DNA from: Rhodospirillales bacterium
Lineage (GTDB): Bacteria; Pseudomonadota; Alphaproteobacteria; Rhodospirillales; JABHCV01
Assembly (NCBI GenBank): GCA_016776705.1
Contig: JADHSW010000142.1
Coordinates: 1 to 7,948 of the forward strand
Direction of reading: 5' to 3'
Length of the DNA: 7,948 nucleotides
The first letter of the stretch is position 1. Every line of letters begins with the position of its first letter. Shown here piece by piece: positions 1 to 5,813 of this stretch. The notes below the pieces were generated by a model. The model worked only from the letters and a program-made list of their open reading frames with translations. It had not been told where the DNA came from and did no database searches. Made by a program: the position numbers and the translations under genes.

Positions 1-159
1 GTTAATCCGGACGTCAGCCATCCGCGCTGGTCCCAGGCCAAGGAGCGACCTTTGGGAGGCGGATATTTCGCATCAAAAGTTCCAACCCAGAAATTCAACG
101 GCTATGGCGAGCAGGTGGCCGCCCTTTACGCCGGTATGGATTTGAGCAAGTTCTATTGA
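1..159 (+). CDS. msrP: MsrP catalytic subunit, C-terminal fragment (protein-methionine-sulfoxide reductase)
   Basis: This is the last 52 codons of an open frame that enters from the left edge and ends at TGA 157-159. The visible tail contains HPRWSQA, then FNGYGEQVA and YAGMDLSKFY. This matches the C-terminus of MsrP (formerly YedY), whose family ends with an HPRWSQA block and an FNGY..QVA.LY.G.DL motif. The family is a periplasmic, Tat-exported molybdopterin enzyme that reduces methionine sulfoxide in envelope proteins. The cofactor-binding part and the signal peptide lie outside the window. The msrQ gene that follows after a 34-nt gap is its standard partner and supports the call. Identification is firm although only the tail is seen. 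Confidence 0.93.
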   Translation, partial: VNPDVSHPRWSQAKERPLGGGYFASKVPTQKFNGYGEQVAALYAGMDLSKFY

Positions 160-183
160 TGGTAATTCAGTTTTGATAATGAC

Positions 184-189
184 AAGGGA
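184..189 (+). promoter_or_regulatory. Ribosome binding site deciding the msrQ start
   Basis: AAGGGA lies 4 nt before ATG 194. The alternative in-frame starts, TTG 173 and ATG 179, have no comparable purine tract at a usable distance. The protein from ATG 194 also begins right before the first membrane segment, as is usual for MsrQ. Confidence 0.55.
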
Positions 190-193
190 CACC

Positions 194-826
194 ATGATCC
201 GCCGGGTCGCCAAGCCCGTCGTCTTTACGCTTTCGCTGCTTCCCCTGGCGTGGGTCGTCTGGGCGGTTGTGACCGGCAATCTTGGCGGCGGCCTGAACGC
301 CAACCCGGTTGAAACGGTCAATCGGTTCCTTGGCGACTGGGCTTTAAGGTTTCTGCTGATCGCCCTGAGTGTCACCCCCCTTGTCAGGATATCAGGATGG
401 TCGACGCCCGTACGCTTTCGGCGCATGTTGGGACTGTTCGCCTTTGCTTACGGTTTTTTGCATGTCGCCAATTACATCGTCGCCGATCAGTTCTTTAACT
501 GGACGGACATCTGGGCCGATATCGTTAAGCGCAAATTTATTACGGTCGGCATGGTGACCATCGTCATCCTTGGCGTCCTTGCGGCGACATCGCCAAAAGG
601 GGTAATCAAGCGATTGGGCGCAAAACGCTGGCGCACCCTGCACCGGGGAGCCTACATCGCCGGCATCGGAGCGGTCGTTCACTACTGGATGATGGTCAAG
701 GCCGACCTGACACAGCCGGCGATCCACGCGGGCATTCTTATGTTCCTGCTTGGATACAGGCTGATCAAATCAAGAAGCAAATCCCCCGCCCCATCGCGGC
801 GCTCCGCCAAGATGCAGACGGTCTAG
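194..826 (+). CDS. msrQ: MsrQ, haem-binding membrane electron donor to MsrP
   Basis: This 210-aa inner-membrane protein passes electrons from the respiratory chain or a flavin reductase to periplasmic MsrP, which repairs oxidised methionine. About six hydrophobic segments are visible, at roughly residues 8-26, 51-65, 80-100, 116-133, 153-168 and 175-191. Three histidines sit where the ferric-reductase-like family binds b-type haem: H90 (GFLHVANY), H150 (TLHRGAY) and H163 (VVHYWMM). The RRMLGL block before the third segment is also typical. Length fits the family at about 200 residues. ATG 194 is chosen over TTG 173, which would add seven residues, because of the AAGGGA site. It follows msrP by 34 nt on the same strand, so the two are very likely co-transcribed. 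The tail is polar and rich in Arg, Lys and Ser, as expected for a cytoplasmic end. No clear terminator follows. Confidence 0.93.
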   Translation: MIRRVAKPVVFTLSLLPLAWVVWAVVTGNLGGGLNANPVETVNRFLGDWALRFLLIALSVTPLVRISGWSTPVRFRRMLGLFAFAYGFLHVANYIVADQFFNWTDIWADIVKRKFITVGMVTIVILGVLAATSPKGVIKRLGAKRWRTLHRGAYIAGIGAVVHYWMMVKADLTQPAIHAGILMFLLGYRLIKSRSKSPAPSRRSAKMQTV

Positions 827-933
827 GCACTTTCTCAAAAATTCAAGCCTTTGGGGTATGAAGTTAACCGGACAGCCGTAGATTAAATCCGCAATAACGC
901 TGGAGGCTGGGAGTGTCGAAGGGAGGGCATTCG

Positions 934-962
934 GTCAATTGGAACAGCAAGCGTTAATTGAC
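934..962. repeat. Inverted repeat overlapping the -35 box at 958, possible operator
   Basis: GTCAATT (934-940) is exactly complementary to AATTGAC (956-962). Inside it, AAC (943-945) matches GTT (953-955). This gives ten paired bases, with a two-base bulge and a seven-base centre. The right arm shares TTGAC with the -35 hexamer of the promoter at 958-986. A dyad in this position would suit a repressor, but no regulator is encoded nearby and the site may be coincidental. Confidence 0.35.
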
Positions 963-986
963 ATTAGGCCTATTATGGAATATATT
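958..986 (+). promoter_or_regulatory. Near-consensus sigma-70 promoter
   Basis: A perfect -35 TTGACA (958-963), a 17-bp spacer and a -10 TATATT (981-986, five of six matches) predict a start near 993. This is the best promoter match I found in the window. No protein gene follows on this strand before the convergent gene ending at 1343, which points to a non-coding product. Confidence 0.55.
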
Positions 987-992
987 CCTTTG

Positions 993-1214
993 GCTCTTTA
1001 ATATTGTGAATATCTTTGAACCCCCGTTTGTACAAGGGCAACCAGCGTTCGATTGAACGCAAGCACATTGCCCGCGATAAATAAAATCGATCAAATTACC
1101 TGCCATTGAATGGATCCATATGATGGCCGTTTGATCCGAGGGCTGAATCGGGTTACCCCGCATAAATGAAGCCCGTTTCCCGCATCGTGGAATGGGTTCG
1201 TTCCTTCACTTTTT
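993..1214 (+). ncRNA. Candidate small RNA, about 220 nt, family not recognised
   Basis: The start is inferred from the promoter at 958-986 and the end from the T-run at 1210-1214. Four local stems are visible between them. First, ATATT (1001-1005) pairs AATAT (1009-1013). Second, GGGCAA (1036-1041) pairs TTGCCC (1068-1073) and encloses GCGTTC (1045-1050) paired to GAACGC (1055-1060) over a GATT loop. Third, TCGATCAAA (1087-1095) pairs TTTGATC (1130-1136) plus GA (1138-1139) across one bulged C, enclosing GCCAT (1102-1106) with ATGGC (1123-1127). Fourth, GGGCT (1140-1144) pairs AGCCC (1170-1174) and encloses CGGG (1149-1152) with CCCG (1157-1160). In addition, GAACCC (1018-1023) could pair with GGGTTC (1194-1199) and close the whole fold. 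I do not recognise 6S RNA, RNase P RNA, SRP RNA or tmRNA. Structure is from reading by eye, and expression is inferred. Confidence 0.4.
1187..1214 (+). terminator. Possible intrinsic terminator of the candidate RNA
   Basis: GTG (1187-1189), AA (1191-1192) and GGG (1194-1196) can pair with TCC (1202-1204), TT (1205-1206) and CAC (1207-1209). This makes an eight-pair stem with two single-base bulges, one G-T pair and a five-base loop. It runs directly into TTTTT (1210-1214). The stem is imperfect, so this is a moderate to weak call. Confidence 0.33.
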
Positions 1215-1260
1215 AGGTTTGTTTCAGGCCCCGTGAAAAGGGCTGCATTCTGCGGATGTT

Positions 1261-1280
1261 AAAAAAATTTCCATGAATTT
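1261..1280 (-). terminator. Weak possible terminator for the zinc finger-polA-118-aa operon
   Basis: Read on the minus strand, AAATT (1280-1276) can pair with AATTT (1269-1265) across a six-base loop. The uninterrupted T tract (1267-1261) continues past the stem. It lies about 60 bp beyond the stop codon of the 118-aa gene. The stem is entirely A-T, so it would be a poor terminator without help. Confidence 0.2.
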
Positions 1281-1342
1281 CTGCTGATTTCAGGATTATG
1301 GCAAATCGAGCTGAGCCCAAAAACTGTCCCGGCACAGGCAAC

Positions 1343-1699
1343 CTAGTCCGCCGGAACCGGTTTTGGCTTGGTGTCCCACTGAACGTTGACCATCATCGCG
1401 ACCTCCTGGCCTTCCACTTTCAGGATTTTCTGGGCGGTGCGGGGCAGGGGAATGTTATTGGACGAACAATATTTGATCAGCGCCGCACCGACCTGCTCCC
1501 GGCTTAAAGGCACGGTCTTGGCGTCATGGACATCGACTGAGGAAAATTTCAGGGTCAGCACACTTTCGTCCTTATCGCTGACATACACTTCATCAATCGG
1601 GACGTGGGGAATGTTGACGTTGTTGCGCAGGCAGTAGTCGTACGCTGCCGCCCTTAATTCTGCCTCATTGAACAGGAGTTTTCTCAGTTCCTTTGGCAC
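1343..1699 (-). CDS. Unknown 118-aa protein with two internal repeats, downstream of polA
   Basis: I do not recognise this family. The protein has no signal peptide or membrane segment and is probably cytoplasmic. It appears to be a tandem duplication: residues 10-31 and 65-86 align without gaps at an offset of 55. They share A17/A72, A18/A73, Y22/Y77, C23/C78, N26/N81, N27/N82 and P31/P86, and several more positions are conservative. Each unit looks like a helix ending in YC..NN followed by I.P or L.P and then a beta-rich stretch (about 34-52 and 90-108). The tail is rich in Lys and Pro. The start is GTG at 1699, preceded four bases upstream by GGAGG (1708-1704); no ATG lies nearby. It begins 40 bp after the polA stop on the same strand, so co-transcription is likely. 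The gene is probably real given the ribosome site, spacing and internal repeat. Confidence 0.72.
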   Translation of the reverse strand: MPKELRKLLFNEAELRAAAYDYCLRNNVNIPHVPIDEVYVSDKDESVLTLKFSSVDVHDAKTVPLSREQVGAALIKYCSSNNIPLPRTAQKILKVEGQEVAMMVNVQWDTKPKPVPAD

Positions 1700-1739
1700 G
1701 CCCCCTCCGATCAGCCGTTTTAGGCTTTGTTATACTGTG

Positions 1740-4532
1740 TTAGTGGGCCTCGTTCCAATTATCACCGAAGCCGACGTCAACAATCAATGGAACATCCAGA
1801 CTTGCTGCATTCTCCATAGTATTCTTAACCACGCCTGACGTCGCCTCAATTTCTTTTTCAGGCACCTCGAACATCAATTCATCGTGCACCTGCAAAAGCA
1901 TCTTCGCGCTGAGGCCCGCAGCCTTCAGGGCGTCCGGCATGGAGATCATGGCCCGCTTGATGATATCGGCAGCGCCGCCCTGAATGGGGGCGTTGATGGC
2001 CGCACGTTCGGCGAAGTTGCGCATGGACGGGTTCTTGTCGCCAATCCCCCTGACATGACACTTGCGCCCGAACAGGGTCGAGACGAATCCCTGATTGCGG
2101 GCTTCTTCCTTGGTTTGATCCATATAGGCGCGAATGCCCGGATAGCGCTCGAAGTAGGCGTTGATGTAGTCGGACGCTTCAGCGTTGGAAATATCCAGTT
2201 GTCGCGCCAGGCCAAAGGCCGAAATGCCATAAATAATGCCGAAGTTGATGGCCTTCGCCTGCCTTCGCACCAGGGGGTCCATGCCTTCAACAGGGACGCC
2301 AAAAACCTGTGACGCGGTAAGGGCGTGAATATCCTCGCCGGAGCGAAAGGCTTCGATCAGCGTATCGATGCCCGCAACATGGGCCAAAAGCCTGAGTTCG
2401 ATCTGTGAATAATCGGCGCTGAGCAGTTTGCAGCCTTCTTCGGGGATAAATGCCTGCCTGATCTTGCGCCCTTCTTCGGTCCGCACTGGAATATTCTGCA
2501 GGTTGGGGTCACTGGAGGCCAGCCTTCCCGTTGATGTCCCCGCCATGGAATAGGACGTATGAACCCGGCCCGTATCCGGGTTGATCTGCGATATCAGGGC
2601 GTCTGTATAGGTGCTTTTCAGTTTCGCCAGCTGTCGCCAGTCCAGGATCCTTTGCGGCAGCTCGTGGCCATCGGCTGCCAGTTTGTCGAGCACGTCGGCC
2701 CCGGTCGCGTAAGCTCCGGTTTTACCTTTTTTACCACCGGGAAGGCTCATCTCATCGAACAGGATCTCGCCCAGTTGTTTGGGCGAGCCGACGTTGAAGT
2801 CCCGTCCTGCGAGGGTGTGAACTTCCTTTTCCAGATCGATCAGGCGGGTGGCAAAATCTTCGCTCAGGCGTTTCAGCTCTGTGGCGTCGACCTTGATACC
2901 GTGGCGTTCCATATCCACAAGCACGCCAATCAGCGGACGCTCCAGGGTCTCGTAAACCGTGACCATGCCCTGTTCGACCAGTTGCGGTTTTAAAAGCGCG
3001 TGCAGGCGCCAGGTCATGTCGGCGTCTTCGGCGGCGTAATCCAGCGCCTTGTCCAGGGACACCTGATCGAACGTCACCTGAGCCTTGCCAGCACCGGCTA
3101 CTTCCTTGAACTTGATGTTCTTGTGCTCGAAGTACATGTCTGAAAGATCATCCAGCGAGTGACCATGCAGGCCGCATTCCAGCACATAGGACAGAAGCAT
3201 GGTGTCATCGACAGCCCTGACCGCAATGTCGTAATTGCCCAGCACCTGGGCGTCATATTTGATGTTATGGCCGATTTTCAGCACCGCCGGGTTTTCCAGC
3301 ATGGCCTTCAGGCGCGCGAGGGCCAGATCGAAGGGAATTTGTTCGGGCGCGCCGGAATTGGTTGTCTCCGAGCCGCCGTCGCCAAGATCGAAGGCGCCCT
3401 GCGCGGCGGGGGCCTTGTGGGCCAGGGGAATATAACAGGCCCGCCCGGCTTCCAGGGACAAGGACACGCCCACAAGTTCAGCCTGGGTCGCGTCCAGCGA
3501 CGTGGTTTCCGTATCAAAAGCGACGATACCCTTTTCAGTGGCCGCTGCGATCCATTTTTCCAGGCCGTCCAGGGTCTGCACAAGCTCGTAGGATGCTTCC
3601 ACGGCCTGTGGCGCTGTCGTAACCGGGTTGTCCGCAGAAGGCTCGAACCCGTAGCGGCTGCTCACCCTTTCCGCCAGTTTCCTGAAATCCTGGGCCGCGA
3701 GGAATTCCAGAAGCGCATCCTGATCCGGCGGTTTAATTGCGAAGGCGCTCAAGGGAATTTCGACAGCGATATCATTTTTCAGGGTCACCAGTACTTTAGA
3801 AATCCGGGCGTCTTCGGCATGGTCGATCAGGCTTTGGCGCCGTTTCGGCTGTTTGATTTCTTCGGCATGGGCCAGCACGCCTTCCATGTCGCCGTATTCG
3901 TTGACAAGCAGCGCCGCCGTTTTCAGGCCAATGCCCGGAACGCCGGGCACGTTGTCTGTTGAATCACCAGCCAGGGCCTGAACCTCGATCACCCGGTCCG
4001 GGCCGACGCCGAATTTTTCCAGCACCTGATCGGGACCGATTTCTTTCGATTTCATGGCGTCGAACATGGTCACCTTGTCATCCACAAGCTGCATCAGGTC
4101 CTTGTCCGACGAGACGACCGTAACGTCGGCTCCTTCTTCCTTTGCAAGCCTCGCGTAGGTGGCGATCAGATCGTCGGCTTCAAAGCCGGGCAGGTCGACA
4201 CAGGCGACATTGAAGGCGCGGGTCGCCTCACGCACCAGCTCGAACTGCGGGATCAGATCATCGGGTGGGGGTGGACGGTGGGTCTTGTATTCTGGGTAGA
4301 TGTCATTGCGAAAGGTCTTGCGGGCGGAATCGAAAATAACCGCAATATGATCGGCGTCCGTATCGTCGATCAGCTTCATCAGCATGGTTGAAAAGCCATG
4401 CACCGCATTGACCAGGGTGCCATCGGCGCGTGTCATGCGCTGCTTGATGCCATAATAGGCGCGAAACAGGAAGCCCGACCCGTCAATCAGGAAAACATGA
4501 CGGGGGCCTGATGATGAATCCTTGTCCGACAC
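1740..4532 (-). CDS. polA: DNA polymerase I (5' nuclease, 3'-5' proofreading, polymerase)
   Basis: This 930-aa protein has the full family length. It fills gaps, removes RNA primers during lagging-strand maturation and takes part in excision repair. The 5' nuclease domain (about 11-290) shows FLIDGSGFLFRAYY (14-27), GFEADDLIAT (116-125), SSDKDLMQL (141-149) and the helix-hairpin-helix region around DSTDNVPGVPGIG (190-202). The 3'-5' exonuclease domain (about 315-520) keeps its metal ligands: D340 and E342 in DTET, D427 in HNIKYD, and Y499 and D503 in YAAEDAD. The polymerase domain keeps motif A DYSQIELR (707-714), motif B RRQAKAINFGIIYG (756-769) and motif C QVHDE (881-885). Proofreading should therefore be active, unlike in Taq-type enzymes. 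The start is GTG 4532, six bases after the zinc-finger stop. No strong ribosome site is visible (only TAGG), which suggests translational coupling to that upstream gene. Identification is secure; the exact start is slightly less so. Confidence 0.98.
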   Translation of the reverse strand: MSDKDSSSGPRHVFLIDGSGFLFRAYYGIKQRMTRADGTLVNAVHGFSTMLMKLIDDTDADHIAVIFDSARKTFRNDIYPEYKTHRPPPPDDLIPQFELVREATRAFNVACVDLPGFEADDLIATYARLAKEEGADVTVVSSDKDLMQLVDDKVTMFDAMKSKEIGPDQVLEKFGVGPDRVIEVQALAGDSTDNVPGVPGIGLKTAALLVNEYGDMEGVLAHAEEIKQPKRRQSLIDHAEDARISKVLVTLKNDIAVEIPLSAFAIKPPDQDALLEFLAAQDFRKLAERVSSRYGFEPSADNPVTTAPQAVEASYELVQTLDGLEKWIAAATEKGIVAFDTETTSLDATQAELVGVSLSLEAGRACYIPLAHKAPAAQGAFDLGDGGSETTNSGAPEQIPFDLALARLKAMLENPAVLKIGHNIKYDAQVLGNYDIAVRAVDDTMLLSYVLECGLHGHSLDDLSDMYFEHKNIKFKEVAGAGKAQVTFDQVSLDKALDYAAEDADMTWRLHALLKPQLVEQGMVTVYETLERPLIGVLVDMERHGIKVDATELKRLSEDFATRLIDLEKEVHTLAGRDFNVGSPKQLGEILFDEMSLPGGKKGKTGAYATGADVLDKLAADGHELPQRILDWRQLAKLKSTYTDALISQINPDTGRVHTSYSMAGTSTGRLASSDPNLQNIPVRTEEGRKIRQAFIPEEGCKLLSADYSQIELRLLAHVAGIDTLIEAFRSGEDIHALTASQVFGVPVEGMDPLVRRQAKAINFGIIYGISAFGLARQLDISNAEASDYINAYFERYPGIRAYMDQTKEEARNQGFVSTLFGRKCHVRGIGDKNPSMRNFAERAAINAPIQGGAADIIKRAMISMPDALKAAGLSAKMLLQVHDELMFEVPEKEIEATSGVVKNTMENAASLDVPLIVDVGFGDNWNEAH

Positions 4533-4538
4533 GGGGGC

Positions 4539-4718
4539 CTAGTGACCAGCGGCCTGAGTTGCGCCCTCGGCAAGCCTGTACGTGCGTGAGCAATAGGGGC
4601 AGACAATTTCGCCCTCATTGCCAATTTCAAGGTAAACCTTGGGATGACCCAATGCTCCGCCGCCGCCATCACAACTGACGGATGATTTTTCAACAATGAC
4701 GGTTTCTTCGACTTCCAT
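4539..4718 (-). CDS. Small CHCC zinc-finger protein (NDUFS6-like)
   Basis: This 59-aa protein has the spacing C16-x8-H25-x14-C40-x2-C43. The blocks CDGGGGALGHPKVYLEI and VCPYCSRTY are characteristic of the zf-CHCC family (Pfam PF10276). That family includes mitochondrial complex I subunit NDUFS6, and alphaproteobacterial relatives are known as accessory complex I subunits. One zinc ion is expected, bound by the three cysteines and the histidine. ATG 4718 is preceded six bases upstream by AAGG (4728-4725). The stop lies six bases before the polA start on the same strand, so the two are probably co-transcribed and translationally coupled. Whether this copy serves complex I or something tied to polA cannot be told from the sequence. 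The family call is strong; the role is inferred. Confidence 0.9.
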   Translation of the reverse strand: MEVEETVIVEKSSVSCDGGGGALGHPKVYLEIGNEGEIVCPYCSRTYRLAEGATQAAGH

Positions 4719-4774
4719 GGCGCACCTTATAGATTATATCTGGATTGAAGCGGCATTGACCGCGTAATCATCGG

Positions 4775-4802
4775 ATGATAGCGATTGCCGCCGGACAATC
4801 AA
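4775..4802 (-). promoter_or_regulatory. Candidate promoter for the zinc finger-polA operon
   Basis: Read on the minus strand, TTGATT (4802-4797), a 16-bp spacer and TATCAT (4780-4775, five of six -10 matches) predict a start near 4768. This leaves a leader of about 50 nt before ATG 4718. It sits in the 130-bp gap between divergent genes. Confidence 0.35.
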
Positions 4803-4821
4803 AGCCCGCATGTGATACGAT
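4792..4821 (+). promoter_or_regulatory. Weak candidate promoter for the ABC ATPase-hydrolase pair
   Basis: CGGACA (4792-4797, four of six -35 matches), an 18-bp spacer and TACGAT (4816-4821, four of six -10 matches) would start transcription about 20 bp before ATG 4849. It overlaps the -35 side of the divergent polA-operon candidate. The match is poor, and another sigma factor or a different site is possible. Confidence 0.2.
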
Positions 4822-4848
4822 TTCCAATTCTGTTTAGAACCTAGGCCA

Positions 4849-5811
4849 ATGACCCAGAACATACCCGAAAACGCCGTCCAGACGATCAATTTAAGCAAGG
4901 TTTACGCGCCTGTTAATGGCGTTCAGCAAAAACCTGCCCTGAACGGGGTTTCGCTGGAAATTCCCCGTGGTTCCTTTTTCGGGTTGTTAGGGCCGAACGG
5001 GGCCGGGAAATCAACTTTGATTAATATCCTGGCCGGTCTGGTAATCAGATCATCGGGTCAGGCGCTTATCTGGGATTACGACATTGAAAAGGACATGCGC
5101 GCGGCCCGGCGCTGCATCGGTATCGTCCCCCAGGAACTGAATGTCGATCCTTTCTTCACGCCACGGGAATCCCTTGAATTGCAGGCGGGTCTTTATGGCG
5201 TTCCGTCAGCTGCGCGACGCACGGACGAAATCCTTGATGCGGTCGGGTTACTGGACAAGGCTGACGTCTATTCGCGCACATTGTCCGGTGGCATGCGCCG
5301 CCGCCTGCTTGTCGCCAAAGCCATGGTCCATTCGCCGCCCGTACTGGTGCTTGATGAACCGACAGCCGGGGTCGATGTGAGCCTGCGACGCCAGTTATGG
5401 TCCTACGTGCGTGAACTTAACGCCATGGGAACAACGGTGCTGCTTACCACCCACTACCTGGAAGAAGCCGAAGAATTGTGCGACTCCATCGCCATTATCG
5501 ATCAGGGCAATCTGATTACCTGTGAGTCCACCAGCGCCCTTTTGCGACGCCTCGACGCCAAGGAAATCACCGTCACCATCGGCGAAGAGTTGGCCCAGAT
5601 ACCCGAGGCACTTAAACGCTATAACGTTGAGTTGCAAAATGGGCCTCGACTTCGGTTCTGCTATCCACCCAGCAAAACCAACAGTGGTGAAATACTGAGC
5701 GCCATTCAGGACGCGGGGTTGAGCGTTACCGATGTGGTTACCAAGGAAGCGGAACTGGAGGATATCTTCCTGTCGCTGACTTCCCCCATTGAGCACGGCA
5801 AAAGAGCCTGA
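4849..5811 (+). CDS. ABC-2-type transporter ATP-binding protein
   Basis: This 320-aa ATPase subunit would power an ABC exporter from the cytoplasmic face. The nucleotide-binding domain covers about residues 12-235. It shows Walker A GPNGAGKST (48-56), the Q-loop Q95 (VPQE), signature LSGGM (145-149), Walker B VLVLDEP (165-171), D-loop TAGVD (172-176) and switch H202 in THYLEEAEE (201-209). The LSGGMRRRLLVAKAM wording and the EEAEELCD block resemble the YadG/CcmA/NodI branch, which pairs with ABC-2 membrane proteins. The last 85 or so residues form the accessory domain usual in that branch, ending in the ELEDIFLSLT motif. No permease gene lies on either side; the next gene is a lipoprotein hydrolase starting 2 bp after the stop. 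The substrate is unknown. No clear ribosome site precedes ATG 4849 (only TAGG seven to eight bases upstream). Confidence 0.93.
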   Translation: MTQNIPENAVQTINLSKVYAPVNGVQQKPALNGVSLEIPRGSFFGLLGPNGAGKSTLINILAGLVIRSSGQALIWDYDIEKDMRAARRCIGIVPQELNVDPFFTPRESLELQAGLYGVPSAARRTDEILDAVGLLDKADVYSRTLSGGMRRRLLVAKAMVHSPPVLVLDEPTAGVDVSLRRQLWSYVRELNAMGTTVLLTTHYLEEAEELCDSIAIIDQGNLITCESTSALLRRLDAKEITVTIGEELAQIPEALKRYNVELQNGPRLRFCYPPSKTNSGEILSAIQDAGLSVTDVVTKEAELEDIFLSLTSPIEHGKRA

Positions 5812-5813
5812 GC

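Larger units (their letters stand above)
827..1342. other. Intergenic region between msrQ and the 118-aa gene
   Basis: About 515 bp with no convincing protein gene on either strand. The part from 827 to 933 shows nothing I can assign. From 934 to 1214 there is an inverted repeat, a near-consensus promoter and a run of hairpins, described separately as a candidate small RNA. The part from 1215 to 1342 contains a weak AT-rich stem with a T-run on the minus strand, which may end the 118-aa gene. The stretch around 955-1125 is visibly more AT-rich than the flanking genes. The transcript inferred here runs toward the minus-strand 118-aa gene, so it is not an obvious leader of any plus-strand gene. 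Confidence 0.75.

Noticed and set aside
954..1163. A 69-codon open frame on the minus strand across the intergenic region
   Set aside because: No ribosome site precedes its ATG, the product resembles nothing I know, and it lies antisense to the strong promoter and hairpins.
1219..1247. A GCCC/GGGC stem with a purine-rich loop, considered as a second terminator for the candidate RNA
   Set aside because: The stem is only four to six pairs with a bulge and no T-run follows on the plus strand.
1298..1507. A 69-codon plus-strand open frame overlapping the end of the 118-aa gene
   Set aside because: Most of it is antisense to the 118-aa gene, which has a better ribosome site, operon spacing and an internal repeat in its protein.
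3159..3962. A 267-codon plus-strand open frame antisense to polA
   Set aside because: It lies wholly inside the coding region of a secure gene on the other strand and has no recognisable motif. Long antisense frames are common in GC-rich coding DNA.
4733..4738. A perfect TATAAT on the minus strand just before the zinc-finger gene
   Set aside because: No -35 box stands at 16-18 bp, and transcription would start inside the ribosome binding site, leaving an unusable leader.
4830..4839. The ten-mer CTGTTTAGAA here and again at 6882-6891, both upstream of plus-strand genes
   Set aside because: Several ten-base repeats are expected by chance in a window this size, and the two sites stand at different distances from their genes.
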